From assembly GCA_018648805.1 (NCBI GenBank), contig JABGQM010000038.1, positions 1 to 42,849 of the forward strand: a stretch of 42,849 nucleotides of DNA, given 5' to 3'. The position numbers and the translations under genes are program-made. Numbering within the stretch: the first letter of the stretch is position 1; each line of letters begins with the position of its first letter. The notes under the pieces were generated by a model, which saw nothing but the letters and a program-made list of their open reading frames with translations, ran no database searches and was not told where the DNA came from. Positions 36,014 to 42,849 of this stretch are shown here, one piece after another. The stretch comes from Verrucomicrobiota bacterium (GTDB lineage Bacteria > Verrucomicrobiota > Kiritimatiellia > UBA8416 > JABMPJ01).

Positions 36014-36040
36014 AGCATCCCAGGAGCTAACCGAAAAAAG

Positions 36041-36086
36041 TGCGGCGGCCGGGGTCTGCCCCGGCGGCCGCATTCTGTATTCTTTT
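36041..36086 (+). terminator. intrinsic terminator of the cold-shock gene
   Basis: Positions 36041-36054 pair with 36059-36072 in a 14-bp stem with one mismatch and a TCTG loop, followed by a T-rich run (36073-36086). The stem begins 28 bases after the stop codon. A run of A bases before the stem suggests it could also work in the other direction. Confidence 0.85.
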
Positions 36087-36272
36087 GCAGGCTACCCATC
36101 CTCAGCGTTAGCCGGGCACGTCTTGATAGGTGTCGCGGATGCTGCGGACTCTGAGCGTCCGCTTCAGCCCTGCGATGCTTCTGACCGCCTTGGTTGAAAC
36201 ATAGACCTTGGTGGTGGCTGGACTACATGTCCACAGGGCCGGTCGCCGCGTCTCCACTTCGTGTGAAGTGAT

Positions 36273-36644
36273 TCACGTGTCGCACCGTTCGCATTCCTGC
36301 GCGCTAAATTCATAGAGCCGACAGGGCTCTGCCAGTCTACCTTCAACAAAGACCACACCCTCCTCCTCGAGCAGGCGAAGCTTGTTGTCGATCTCGTTGC
36401 CGCTGCGCTGGCCGGCAAAACCACCCATGCTGAGATCCGATGCAATGACCCTGTGACATGGCACACGAGGCGCAAAGGGATTGCGTTTCAGTGCCTGGCC
36501 GACAGCCTGACATGATCCGCAGCCTATGGCGCGAGCCACCATCTTGTATGTGGCGACTTTACCCCTCGGAATGGTCAATATCAGGGAGTAGATCTTCTCC
36601 TCGAACTCTGTCGGGGGTCGATTGGGGTTAGAAGACATCAGCAT
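36273..36644 (-). CDS. MGMT-like alkyltransferase (Ogt C-terminal domain)
   Basis: This 123-residue protein consists only of the methylated-DNA-protein cysteine methyltransferase C-terminal domain: FEEKIYSLILTIPRGKVATYKMVARAIG, the arginine-finger NPFAPRVPCHRV segment with active Cys63 (PCHRV), and the GFAG segment. It would remove alkyl groups from O6-guanine, or be an Atl-like protein; the conserved Cys favours transferase activity. Start at 36644 (AAAGGA upstream) or at 36638. The N-terminal domain of full Ogt proteins is absent. An in-frame extension past the stop is discussed under rejected items. Confidence 0.88.
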   Translation of the reverse strand: MLMSSNPNRPPTEFEEKIYSLILTIPRGKVATYKMVARAIGCGSCQAVGQALKRNPFAPRVPCHRVIASDLSMGGFAGQRSGNEIDNKLRLLEEEGVVFVEGRLAEPCRLYEFSAQECERCDT

Positions 36645-36790
36645 TCATTCCTTTCTATTTCGGAAGGTTTGTGCACTATTGGCATCTATATTGTTTCCCA
36701 GCATTTGTCGATCAGATTACCGGCAGTCGTGATGGCTTGACCTGGTTTAGCCTGGCCGCAACACGACCTCGGCGCAGCAAGTAGGTGCCC

Positions 36791-37561
36791 ATGAAACCAA
36801 TAGTCCACTGGACGTTTCTGTTTGCGATGACGGTTTGCCTGACCGCGGCATGGCCCTGCCCTGTAGCAGCGGGGACGCTCGATGCCTTTGAGGCGGATGC
36901 GAAACCGGAGCGCAAGAAGGAGGAGAGCTGCCGACGAGGAGGGCGGAACAGCTGTATCGATGATGCCCTCGGGGAGATTATCTTTCAGGTGATTGGGGGC
37001 GGCATGCTCTACGGCGGTGTGGTCAGTTGGGCGCGCGTGGCCTCTGAGGATGATTGTTATGATTTGGACTGCATCCCACGTGAGATGGGCACGCCATTGA
37101 TCCCGTTCGCGCGCTTCGACTTCAGCTATCAGGATGCGGAGTCCACTGTCGATGCCAACGACTACCGCTTCGAGGGCGGGTTTGGCCCGTTTGGCGTCCA
37201 TTTCAACCAGACCCACTACAAGGAGGCGTCGCCCGAGGACTCACTTGACCTGATCAGGGTCCACGGCCTCTACCGCATGTCGTTCGGGTCGATGGTGGAA
37301 GTGGACCTTGGCCTCGGCGCCCTCACCATCGATGGCAATGACCGCGACACCCGCTTCTCCCTCACACTCCCCGTCCGCATCTACCCCTACGACTGGCTCG
37401 GCGTAGAAGTCAGGCCCGCTTGGGCGGATGGTGTCACCGACTGGGACGTCGCCCTGCTCCTGACTGCCCCCTTCACTTCTATGAAGGCTGGCTATCGCTG
37501 GGTAAGCAGTCCAAACAAATCGCTCAACGGCCCCTATGTCGGACTCGCGGTTCATTTCTAG
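36791..37561 (+). CDS. outer-membrane beta-barrel-like protein with cysteine-rich N-terminus
   Basis: From the ATG at 36791 (AGGTG-type site upstream; a GTG at 36785 is also in frame) this is about 256 residues. A signal peptide ends near VAAG. The mature N-terminus is charged and has two to four cysteines (SCRRG..NSCIDD, later DDCYDLDC). From about residue 95 on, alternating strands with aromatic residues follow, ending in AVHF, the typical terminal Phe of outer-membrane barrels. Function unknown. Its last four bases overlap the end of the convergent CNNM gene. Confidence 0.72.
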   Translation: MKPIVHWTFLFAMTVCLTAAWPCPVAAGTLDAFEADAKPERKKEESCRRGGRNSCIDDALGEIIFQVIGGGMLYGGVVSWARVASEDDCYDLDCIPREMGTPLIPFARFDFSYQDAESTVDANDYRFEGGFGPFGVHFNQTHYKEASPEDSLDLIRVHGLYRMSFGSMVEVDLGLGALTIDGNDRDTRFSLTLPVRIYPYDWLGVEVRPAWADGVTDWDVALLLTAPFTSMKAGYRWVSSPNKSLNGPYVGLAVHF

Positions 37562-38877
37562 ACCGAGACATCCAGCCGCATGCTCTCCGATCTGTTTCGG
37601 TGAGTGCGACTACCTGTTTTGCGGTCTCGGGACCCCTGGCCTTCGGCTTTGTCGACCTTGGGGTAGCGCTTTGCGACGCCGCGAAGGAAGCGCCCCAGCA
37701 CATCGCCCCCGGTGACGATCCATTGCTCGGTCGACGTCCAGATCAGAGCGACATCAACATCGATGACATCATCCCGTGGATTCACCGCGTGAACCCGGAA
37801 CTGGCTTACCACCTCCCTCAGGCGGGTATCCGGGTCATGATATACACGCACAGCGAACGTGTGGTCATGGGGATTAAACTCAACATCCTTGCCCGTGACA
37901 GCCATGGCGTACGCGGATCGGACGAACCCGTCCACGTCGAGCAGGGACCGGGGTTGTCCCGTCTTCGCGTCGGTCAGAACAAACCAGGGATGTGCAGCGG
38001 TCGACAGGGTCTCACGGATAAACTGGCCTAGCTCAGGGAAGACCGGACGCTCGCCGTCGAACTCCAGCGGTACGATTGTCTTCGGGTCGAGTAACTGTCC
38101 CGCCTCTCTCGCGGGTTCATCGTCTGCCCTGGCTGCATTCATGAGCGTCTTAAGCTCGACAGGATCGAGCGTGTGCTCGTGGGGGTGCATCGACTTGCCT
38201 TGCCACTCCTCCAGTTCCAGTTCCAGATCGGATAGGAGGTCGCGCTCGTCGAGGCGCTTTATCGGATTCTTCCCGTACAAGGCGTCGATAGCGCGGGCCA
38301 GAGGATACGAGACGGGGCTGGTAATCCATTTCAGCACCCAGATGAGAGGGGAGAACACGTAGCAGATGCGGCCAGCGTAACGGAGGAATGTGGCCTGGGC
38401 GAAGAACTCTCCGAAAACGGTTATGCTCAGGACGGGCATCACGACGGCAAAGACCCCTATGAAGAGTGTATCGCTCAGCTGGCTGAGGTATACACCGAAG
38501 CCGACGTTGGTGAAGAGAATGGACGCCAGCGTCCAATTCGGGTTCTGCAGGTGCTCGAGCAATGCGCTGGCACGCATGGCTTGAAGGGCCGCGGGTCCAC
38601 CCTCAGGAGCGTTTCGGCCACGCCAAATCATTTTTCGCAGGTCACGCCGGGAGAGCGCGAAGTATGCCACGTTCGCACCCGAACAGACGGCATAGCCGCA
38701 CAGAAAGATGGCCCACGACATCCAGCGGAGCTCGACGGTCATACCGGCGACGGACACCTGTTCCACCACGAGCCCGACAGCGGCGAGCGCTATGCCAACG
38801 AGTGCCGTTATAAAGATCAGTATACGCAGTCTCATACTGGTGCGGGTAACTCCTGTTCGCTTCTGTTTCAAGCCCAA
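37558..38877 (-). CDS. CNNM/DUF21-type membrane protein
   Basis: This 439-residue protein has one N-terminal membrane helix (about 17-35), then a DUF21/CNNM-like transmembrane domain (about residues 50-215) with a helix bundle and the ANVAYFALSR segment that resembles the SG.E.A.....R entry motif of CorC/HlyC proteins. The polar C-terminal half (about 220-400) has a region that could be a degenerate CBS-like pair. The family includes magnesium transporters and cyclin M relatives. Ion specificity cannot be judged. The tail is charged and low in complexity. The start could be later, at the MRLRI methionine. Confidence 0.7.
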   Translation of the reverse strand: MGLKQKRTGVTRTSMRLRILIFITALVGIALAAVGLVVEQVSVAGMTVELRWMSWAIFLCGYAVCSGANVAYFALSRRDLRKMIWRGRNAPEGGPAALQAMRASALLEHLQNPNWTLASILFTNVGFGVYLSQLSDTLFIGVFAVVMPVLSITVFGEFFAQATFLRYAGRICYVFSPLIWVLKWITSPVSYPLARAIDALYGKNPIKRLDERDLLSDLELELEEWQGKSMHPHEHTLDPVELKTLMNAARADDEPAREAGQLLDPKTIVPLEFDGERPVFPELGQFIRETLSTAAHPWFVLTDAKTGQPRSLLDVDGFVRSAYAMAVTGKDVEFNPHDHTFAVRVYHDPDTRLREVVSQFRVHAVNPRDDVIDVDVALIWTSTEQWIVTGGDVLGRFLRGVAKRYPKVDKAEGQGSRDRKTGSRTHRNRSESMRLDVSV

Positions 38878-38898
38878 TGCGTGCCTTGAGGCGCGGCC

Positions 38899-39501
38899 TT
38901 ACGGTCGACGGATGAGCTGGAGGGGCTTGACAATAGATCCCTCGAAGGCAACGCGGGGGTCCTTCACGTCGACAAGTTCATTAAGCTCATAAACGTTGTG
39001 GTAACCGTAGCCATAGAGATTGATATACGTTGGGATGTTCAGGGCCATCATGATCGGCTTTGCCTGCGCCGCGAACTGAGAGGCCACCGCGTTACCTGAT
39101 GGCGCCTTCGGCAAGGCAACTTTTGACGCGAAGTCCGTCTGATTGCCTTCGAAGTTGTTGTTGCAGTATATGAGGATGGTGGTGTCAAAGGCGGGGATGA
39201 GCTTCTTCAGATTGGCTTGGGTGAAATCGGAAAAACCGAGGTGTTGCGCGCCCTTGATATGGATGCGCTTGAAACGGAAATCTGAGCGCGAATCGAGAAT
39301 GATGACGCCAGGCTTCTTGCTCATCTTCAAGAACGTGTCAAAACTGATCAGGCGTTGTGCCCTGTTTGTCTCAACGCTGGCGACAAGGCTCTTGAAGTCA
39401 CTGAAGCTGACCTTGGCCTTGGGGTAGCTCTTGCTCTCGGCCAGAACGGCGCCGGCTACAAGTAGAATGGCTGTCGCGGTACTCACTGTCTTAGTCATCA
39501 T
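38899..39501 (-). CDS. periplasmic rhodanese-domain protein
   Basis: This 200-residue protein has a signal peptide (cleavage near VLAE) and one rhodanese domain with VIILDSRSDFRFKRIHIKGA.H and an active-site loop YCNNNFEGNQ (Cys113). Rhodaneses transfer sulfane sulfur or bind oxyanions; an exported form may protect thiols or handle sulfur compounds. The following gene upstream on the strand, a DUF2330 protein, is only eight bases away, so they are cotranscribed. Confidence 0.85.
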   Translation of the reverse strand: MMTKTVSTATAILLVAGAVLAESKSYPKAKVSFSDFKSLVASVETNRAQRLISFDTFLKMSKKPGVIILDSRSDFRFKRIHIKGAQHLGFSDFTQANLKKLIPAFDTTILIYCNNNFEGNQTDFASKVALPKAPSGNAVASQFAAQAKPIMMALNIPTYINLYGYGYHNVYELNELVDVKDPRVAFEGSIVKPLQLIRRP

Positions 39502-39508
39502 GTCTCCT

Positions 39509-40438
39509 CTATTTCAGAGATAGGAACACATCCTCTTTCCAGTCACTTATCGGGTGTTTACTGTTTACTCTTGAACATCGAATATTGTTGTAACGCCACG
39601 TGTTCACATCATCCTTCCAGGCGCTCTTGCTGAAGACTGCCTTTAGCGTTGCTGGCATTCGCTTCTCAGGCAGCTTCACGTTCTGTTTGTAACTCTTGGA
39701 GCTCCAGTTGAGCTTCGTCAATGTCGCCGCACTCTTCATGTAGTCCAGTTTCGCGCGAGTGAGCACGTGCAGGTTGACATCAAAGACGCCCTGGCGGCTG
39801 CTGAACCGTAGAGGATAATATGGAACAGGAGTTTCAAACGAAAGATGCAATGGGGGCAGCATCCCGGTTGACTCGACCGATGTGCTCTTTTCCGGTGCTG
39901 TGACCCTGACGCATAGGAATGTGAAATCGTTCTGAACGAAATACGTCATATGATCAGGGGCCTCCGTCGGAAACCCGTTGTCCTTGAGCCAGGCATTCAA
40001 TCCCGTCAACGCATGGGGCCCTACGCCGCGTACAGGTTGAATGTCATAAGGGCCCACCTGAACACGTTTTCCGAGCTCAACGCCGGCTGCCTCAGGTGAA
40101 TCTGTCTTCGCCGACCGCCAACTGCCCTTCTTGACAGGGACGACCAGTGCCTGAGCCAAGTCAAACATATCCTTAAAGAGAAGCGGGTCCGCCACCGCGT
40201 ACGCATCCGGTTCCTTGGGGGTTGTGATTACCCAGACGAAGGTATCGGGCATCTTGTCGCCCTGAATCCGATAGTTAATGCGAAGCACGAGTTCCTCGCG
40301 ATCCCCGTCATGGATCAGAACCGCCTCCTGAGCATCCTGACCAATGCTCCCTTTGTATGATACAGGCACCATACAGCAAGCCAAAGCCCCAGTTGCAGCC
40401 ACCACCGTCAACAACAACATCAACAACGTCTTCATCAT
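39509..40438 (-). CDS. DUF2330-family secreted protein
   Basis: This 309-residue protein starts with a signal peptide ending in ACC, then CCMVPVSYKG..GQ.AQEAVLIHDG.REELVLRINYRIQGD, which I recognise as DUF2330. The middle includes a repeated FLCVRVTAP-type strand and PLRFSSRQG near the C-terminal third. The double cysteine after the signal might be a lipid anchor or metal site. No enzymatic function is known to me. It precedes the rhodanese gene in the same operon. Confidence 0.82.
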   Translation of the reverse strand: MMKTLLMLLLTVVAATGALACCMVPVSYKGSIGQDAQEAVLIHDGDREELVLRINYRIQGDKMPDTFVWVITTPKEPDAYAVADPLLFKDMFDLAQALVVPVKKGSWRSAKTDSPEAAGVELGKRVQVGPYDIQPVRGVGPHALTGLNAWLKDNGFPTEAPDHMTYFVQNDFTFLCVRVTAPEKSTSVESTGMLPPLHLSFETPVPYYPLRFSSRQGVFDVNLHVLTRAKLDYMKSAATLTKLNWSSKSYKQNVKLPEKRMPATLKAVFSKSAWKDDVNTWRYNNIRCSRVNSKHPISDWKEDVFLSLK

Positions 40439-40457
40439 AATCCGGTCCCATCGTTTT

Positions 40458-40790
40458 TCAACTGCTGGAAATCTGCAGGGCAGCCTTCAACGCGTCGCCA
40501 AGTGCGCTTAGTTTCGCTGGCGGCAGCATGCTGATGAAATGCGTCAGCATGGGCTTTGGCAGGCTCACCAGTTCGTCACAATGAATAGCACTGTCGTGCT
40601 TCAGCCCCTCATCTGTTCCAACAAGCACCTGCGTGGTGAGTCCCTCGTATGCCGTGTAGACTGGGGCACAGATGACGGTTGAGAATCGTGAATCAATCAA
40701 CACTTGTCGACTGACCACGACAAACACCCGGAACTTCCGAGGGTCGCGAGACGAAGGCTGCTTGATTCGATAGAGTTCACCACGCCTCAC
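40458..40790 (-). CDS. PemK/MazF-like toxin
   Basis: This 110-residue protein begins MRRGELYRI, continues with [19 protein letters not shown] and later [10 protein letters not shown], the order of strands and the PVYT/CDEL features of the PemK/MazF fold. These toxins are mRNA interferases that cleave RNA. Its start overlaps the antitoxin stop (40787-40790), the classic antitoxin-first arrangement. Confidence 0.85.
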   Translation of the reverse strand: MRRGELYRIKQPSSRDPRKFRVFVVVSRQVLIDSRFSTVICAPVYTAYEGLTTQVLVGTDEGLKHDSAIHCDELVSLPKPMLTHFISMLPPAKLSALGDALKAALQISSS

Positions 40791-41017
40791 AGAGCCACCT
40801 GATAGGTCAATACGTCCTCTGCTTCGGCATTGAGCTCGTCGGCATGCTTGTTAATAATTCTTAGATCGCGCCGCTCAGCTTTCGCTGTGGCAAGACTGGC
40901 AAGCATAGCCCTCGCCGCACGTTCAAGAAACTCCGACCGGCTTCGAAACTCAGCGCGGTGCTGATCAATGAGGTCAAGCACGTCGCCCGACAGTGTGATA
41001 GATGTCTTTACTTTCAT
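40787..41017 (-). CDS. ribbon-helix-helix antitoxin
   Basis: This 76-residue protein starts [34 protein letters not shown], a typical CopG/MetJ-type ribbon-helix-helix domain, followed by a C-terminal tail that would neutralise the toxin. It should repress its own operon. Two copies of TCATACYACC, 11 bp apart (41014-41023 and 41025-41034), lie across the start codon and may be the operator. Confidence 0.87.
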   Translation of the reverse strand: MKVKTSITLSGDVLDLIDQHRAEFRSRSEFLERAARAMLASLATAKAERRDLRIINKHADELNAEAEDVLTYQVAL

Positions 41018-41034
41018 ACCACCATCATACTACC
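41014..41034 (-). promoter_or_regulatory. tandem operator-like repeats at the RHH antitoxin start
   Basis: TCATACCACC (41014-41023) and TCATACTACC (41025-41034) repeat at an 11-bp spacing, one helical turn. The first covers the ATG of the antitoxin gene and the second its ribosome-binding site region. Ribbon-helix-helix proteins commonly bind short tandem sites of this type. Confidence 0.5.
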
Positions 41035-41081
41035 GAGGCCGATGATGTCAATTCTTAGCATCTCCAAGCGAACGTCACGCA

Positions 41082-41498
41082 TCAGGTCTCCTCTTTCATG
41101 CCTTGTGCCACAAACGGCGGCATCTTCTGTTCCATGGTTTTGGGTTCACCTTCCCCTATATCCATCTTCATGCTCATCTTCATGTCTTTCAGAACCAGTT
41201 CCGCTGTGCCGTCGCCTTGGCTCTTAATGAGCAGCGCGCCTTTAGCCGACATTTCTTGCCCCATGCCCCCAGGCGTACCGCCCAAGGATCTCCCCATGTC
41301 GGTCTTGTTTCGCACTTCCTGTTCGTACACATAGGTGTGAACGACCTCGGCCTCTGAGAAATCCCACCGGAACAGTGGCGATGCTGCAGGAGAGGCCACC
41401 TTCTCGTATAGCGCCTTCTTCGTTTCCGCGAGAAATCGTGACGCTCCCTTCACGTTGCTTTCCGCGTTGCGGTAGCCGCAGCGTACCGTAGCTCCCAC
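41082..41498 (-). CDS. hypothetical protein, possibly 3' half of a split gene
   Basis: The frame of up to 138 residues begins at a GTG (41498) with no convincing ribosome-binding site. From about residue 15 the text ESNVKGASRFLAETKKALYEKV and then FRWDFSEAEVVHTYVYEQEV reads like a real beta-rich domain, followed by a Met/Lys-rich section (LVLKDMKMSMKMDIGEGEPKTMEQKMP). It has no signal peptide, while the overlapping upstream frame does. The two may be one gene split by a frameshift in the overlap 41450-41498, or two coupled genes. Function unknown. Confidence 0.5.
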   Translation of the reverse strand: MGATVRCGYRNAESNVKGASRFLAETKKALYEKVASPAASPLFRWDFSEAEVVHTYVYEQEVRNKTDMGRSLGGTPGGMGQEMSAKGALLIKSQGDGTAELVLKDMKMSMKMDIGEGEPKTMEQKMPPFVAQGMKEET

Positions 41499-41725
41499 TC
41501 GTTATGCTCCAGCAGCGGAAGAACGTCAGCGACAGGGGCGTTCTTCATCTCTTTGGTCAGATCCTGAAGAACGCTGGCAACCGTGAGCGCGTGCTTGGTT
41601 CTGTCGTATTCCCGCTGCGCCTCGAGCAAGTGCTCGCACCGGACCGCAACCTGTGCGTCCGATACCTGCAGACAGAAGAAGGCTGCGGCTAGAATGACCG
41701 AGAGTTGTCGGTTACTTATCATCAA
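41450..41725 (-). CDS. hypothetical exported protein, possibly 5' half of a split gene
   Basis: This 91-residue protein has a signal peptide (VILAAAFFCLQVSDAQ) and a helical region. The end, VLPLLEHNEWELRYAAATATRKA, looks like one HEAT-type repeat and stops abruptly. The next frame overlaps it by 49 bases. A single-base error near the overlap would join them into about 215 residues. Function unknown. Confidence 0.5.
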   Translation of the reverse strand: MMISNRQLSVILAAAFFCLQVSDAQVAVRCEHLLEAQREYDRTKHALTVASVLQDLTKEMKNAPVADVLPLLEHNEWELRYAAATATRKAT

Positions 41726-41815
41726 TCTTCAGTGGCACAACGGCGAGCTAACCGGCAAATGGCAGACGCAGGGCGGCTGTCATTTGTACGGTTCAGCAAC
41801 ATGTTCTGCCCATCC

Positions 41816-42214
41816 TCACCAGAGCGTCCGAACGTGACTGTATTCTTGGATGAGTTTGTCCTTCGTGAGAAGTGTGGCATTCTCTTCTCTGGCAGTGGCC
41901 ACAATGATCTGGTCTCCAGGATCGCCGTGGAATGGCTGCGGCAGAGAGGTGGACCGGTAGGCTATGGCTGGGGTTAGGGGAACAAGGCGAAGCTTTGGCA
42001 TCGCCAGAGCTTCGGATATCCACTCTTCGGGGTTGCACGAAATCCCGAGTCGGCCCTTCTCAATGAGCTTGCTGAACTCCCACGGGGAGATTGCCGAAAG
42101 GAGAAGCTCCTCGTACCGTTTTGGGGCAGCCAGTAACGTCCGGACTTTTGGTGACAGGTTCTTCGGGTTCATCTGCCACCAGATCCAAGTATGGGTGTCG
42201 AGAACGTACTTCAT
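41816..42214 (-). CDS. PIN-domain ribonuclease toxin (VapC-like)
   Basis: This protein of 132 residues from the ATG at 42214 has the PIN active-site acids: Asp6 (VLDTHTWIWW), Glu46 (SPWEFSKL), Asp101 (DPGDQIIVATA) and probably Asp119 (LLTKDKLI). PIN toxins cleave tRNA or rRNA and are held by an antitoxin encoded upstream. Its start overlaps the antitoxin stop (ATGA at 42211-42214). A longer frame to 42229 adds five residues and is less likely. Confidence 0.9.
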   Translation of the reverse strand: MKYVLDTHTWIWWQMNPKNLSPKVRTLLAAPKRYEELLLSAISPWEFSKLIEKGRLGISCNPEEWISEALAMPKLRLVPLTPAIAYRSTSLPQPFHGDPGDQIIVATAREENATLLTKDKLIQEYSHVRTLW

Positions 42215-42438
42215 TTGCACGCATCCCACATATCTTCACCGAGCGGGGTGACGATATCCTTCTCGAATACGAGGGCATCGGCAAGCTTGCCCGGGTGTGG
42301 TGCCTCTGGGCTGAAGGGGATCACCTCGGCTAGTGGTTTGCCACGTCTTGTGATGATAACCCGTTCTCGTGTCTCTGCGACCTGCCCAAGCACTTGCAGG
42401 GCGTGTGCCTTAAAATCTGTGATAGCTAGTGTCCGCAT
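42211..42438 (-). CDS. Phd/YefM-family antitoxin
   Basis: This 75-residue protein reads LAITDFKAHALQVLGQVAETRERVIITRRGKPLAEVIPF, the Phd/YefM DNA-binding fold, then a helical C-terminus that binds the toxin. GGAGG lies nine bases before the ATG. A GTATAC palindrome (42443-42448) between the ribosome-binding site and the start codon may be part of an operator. The toxin follows directly. Confidence 0.9.
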   Translation of the reverse strand: MRTLAITDFKAHALQVLGQVAETRERVIITRRGKPLAEVIPFSPEAPHPGKLADALVFEKDIVTPLGEDMWDACK

Positions 42439-42474
42439 GATCGTATACCTCCATTTGCAACAAGAGTAGTCATT

Positions 42475-42849
42475 TCAAGTGGTCATATCAAGAATCGTGT
42501 TGTCTGGCCTAACGTTCATTCTGAGCTTTCGGCGCGTAAGAGCCGATAAGCTCCAGGAGTTTGTGTACGAAATCCTATTTTGCCAGGTCGTTAGTTCTTC
42601 TTCGGAAAGCACTCTATTGTAGATTCGTAAGTCATCGACGATGTGGCGCAGGAGCGCTTCGACGGTTTCATAGTCATTCGGTCGGCGGATCGTGCCGGCG
42701 AGCTCACGCGCCGTCTGGAACTGTTGCGCGCCATGTTTCTGCCGCAACCCCTCCCACAACGCTTCGCGCTCGTCGGGCGAGATCAGGGGCTTGAGACGAT
42801 AGGCGTTGGGGCGTCGCTTTGAAATGGGCTGGCCGGGCGCGCTGCTGTG
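42475..42849 (-). CDS. partial fragment with LamG-like C-terminal motif
   Basis: The frame is open to the window edge, so the 5' end is outside. The visible 124 residues include RPNAYRLKPLISPDEREALW, a helical section, then VDDLRIYNRVLSEEEL, the typical C-terminal strand-loop of LamG-like concanavalin domains, and a tail without clear fold. The region before the LamG motif does not look like a LamG domain, so this may be a fusion or a decayed fragment. No function can be given. Confidence 0.4.
   Translation of the reverse strand, partial: HSSAPGQPISKRRPNAYRLKPLISPDEREALWEGLRQKHGAQQFQTARELAGTIRRPNDYETVEALLRHIVDDLRIYNRVLSEEELTTWQNRISYTNSWSLSALTRRKLRMNVRPDNTILDMTT

Noticed and set aside
36108..36272. 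In-frame extension after the MGMT-like gene stop, ending KVYVSTKAVRSIAG...
   Set aside because: About 54 codons stay open after the TGA in the same frame and vaguely recall a ribosomal L28 tail. There is no start with a ribosome-binding site and no N-terminal half, so it is probably chance.

Overview
This is a GC-rich bacterial window from a Gram-negative organism. The evidence for an outer membrane is an MlaA-type lipoprotein, several signal-peptide beta-barrel-like proteins and a Tat-type Rieske protein. The organism respires oxygen, probably at low tension, because the window carries a cbb3-type terminal oxidase with most of its assembly factors. The family mix resembles uncultured PVC-type or similar bacteria: TMTC-like PMT/TPR proteins, an ankyrin-associated N-terminal module on a PilB-like ATPase, DUF2330, DUF1287, and many intergenic palindromic repeats. 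No rRNA or tRNA was seen, so the phylum is only a guess.

Layout. 1-3.7 kb: a structured leader and a small outer-membrane protein, a membrane glycosyltransferase-like TPR protein, a MITE-like element with target duplications, a truncated antitoxin-like ORF and a small lipoprotein. 3.7-8 kb: a palindromic repeat, then a minus-strand operon mlaA-mlaC-RND exporter for envelope lipid transport. 8-18.4 kb: a DUF1287 lipoprotein, a secreted esterase, a PilB/GspE-like ATPase with an unusual N-terminus, Tex, an UPF1-like helicase and an aldo/keto reductase. 18.5-21.7 kb: a membrane protein plus LemA pair and a cation/proton antiporter fused to a PTS EIIA domain.

21.8-35.6 kb is the core of the window, a respiratory island. 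It holds CcoG-like and CcoI assembly genes. A long minus-strand unit then runs from a GltD-like FAD/Fe-S oxidoreductase and CcoS, through Rieske protein, cytochrome b and a heptaheme cytochrome c, to CcoN, CcoO, a 48-residue membrane protein and a TauE/SafE-like protein. No CcoP is visible; the heptaheme cytochrome, placed between the bc genes and the oxidase genes, is the obvious candidate to carry electrons directly from the quinol-oxidising complex to the oxidase. A two-gene HTH/nucleotidyltransferase cassette, with a repeated palindromic operator and a frameshifted second gene, interrupts the island.

35.8-42.8 kb: a cold-shock protein with a strong terminator, an MGMT-like protein, a cysteine-rich outer-membrane protein, a CNNM-type membrane protein, a rhodanese, a DUF2330 protein, and two toxin-antitoxin pairs (RHH/PemK-like and Phd/PIN). 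Between the pairs is a possibly split gene, and at the edge is a partial LamG-like fragment. The last 2.5 kb looks like accessory DNA.

All function calls come from reading motifs by eye; no database search was run.
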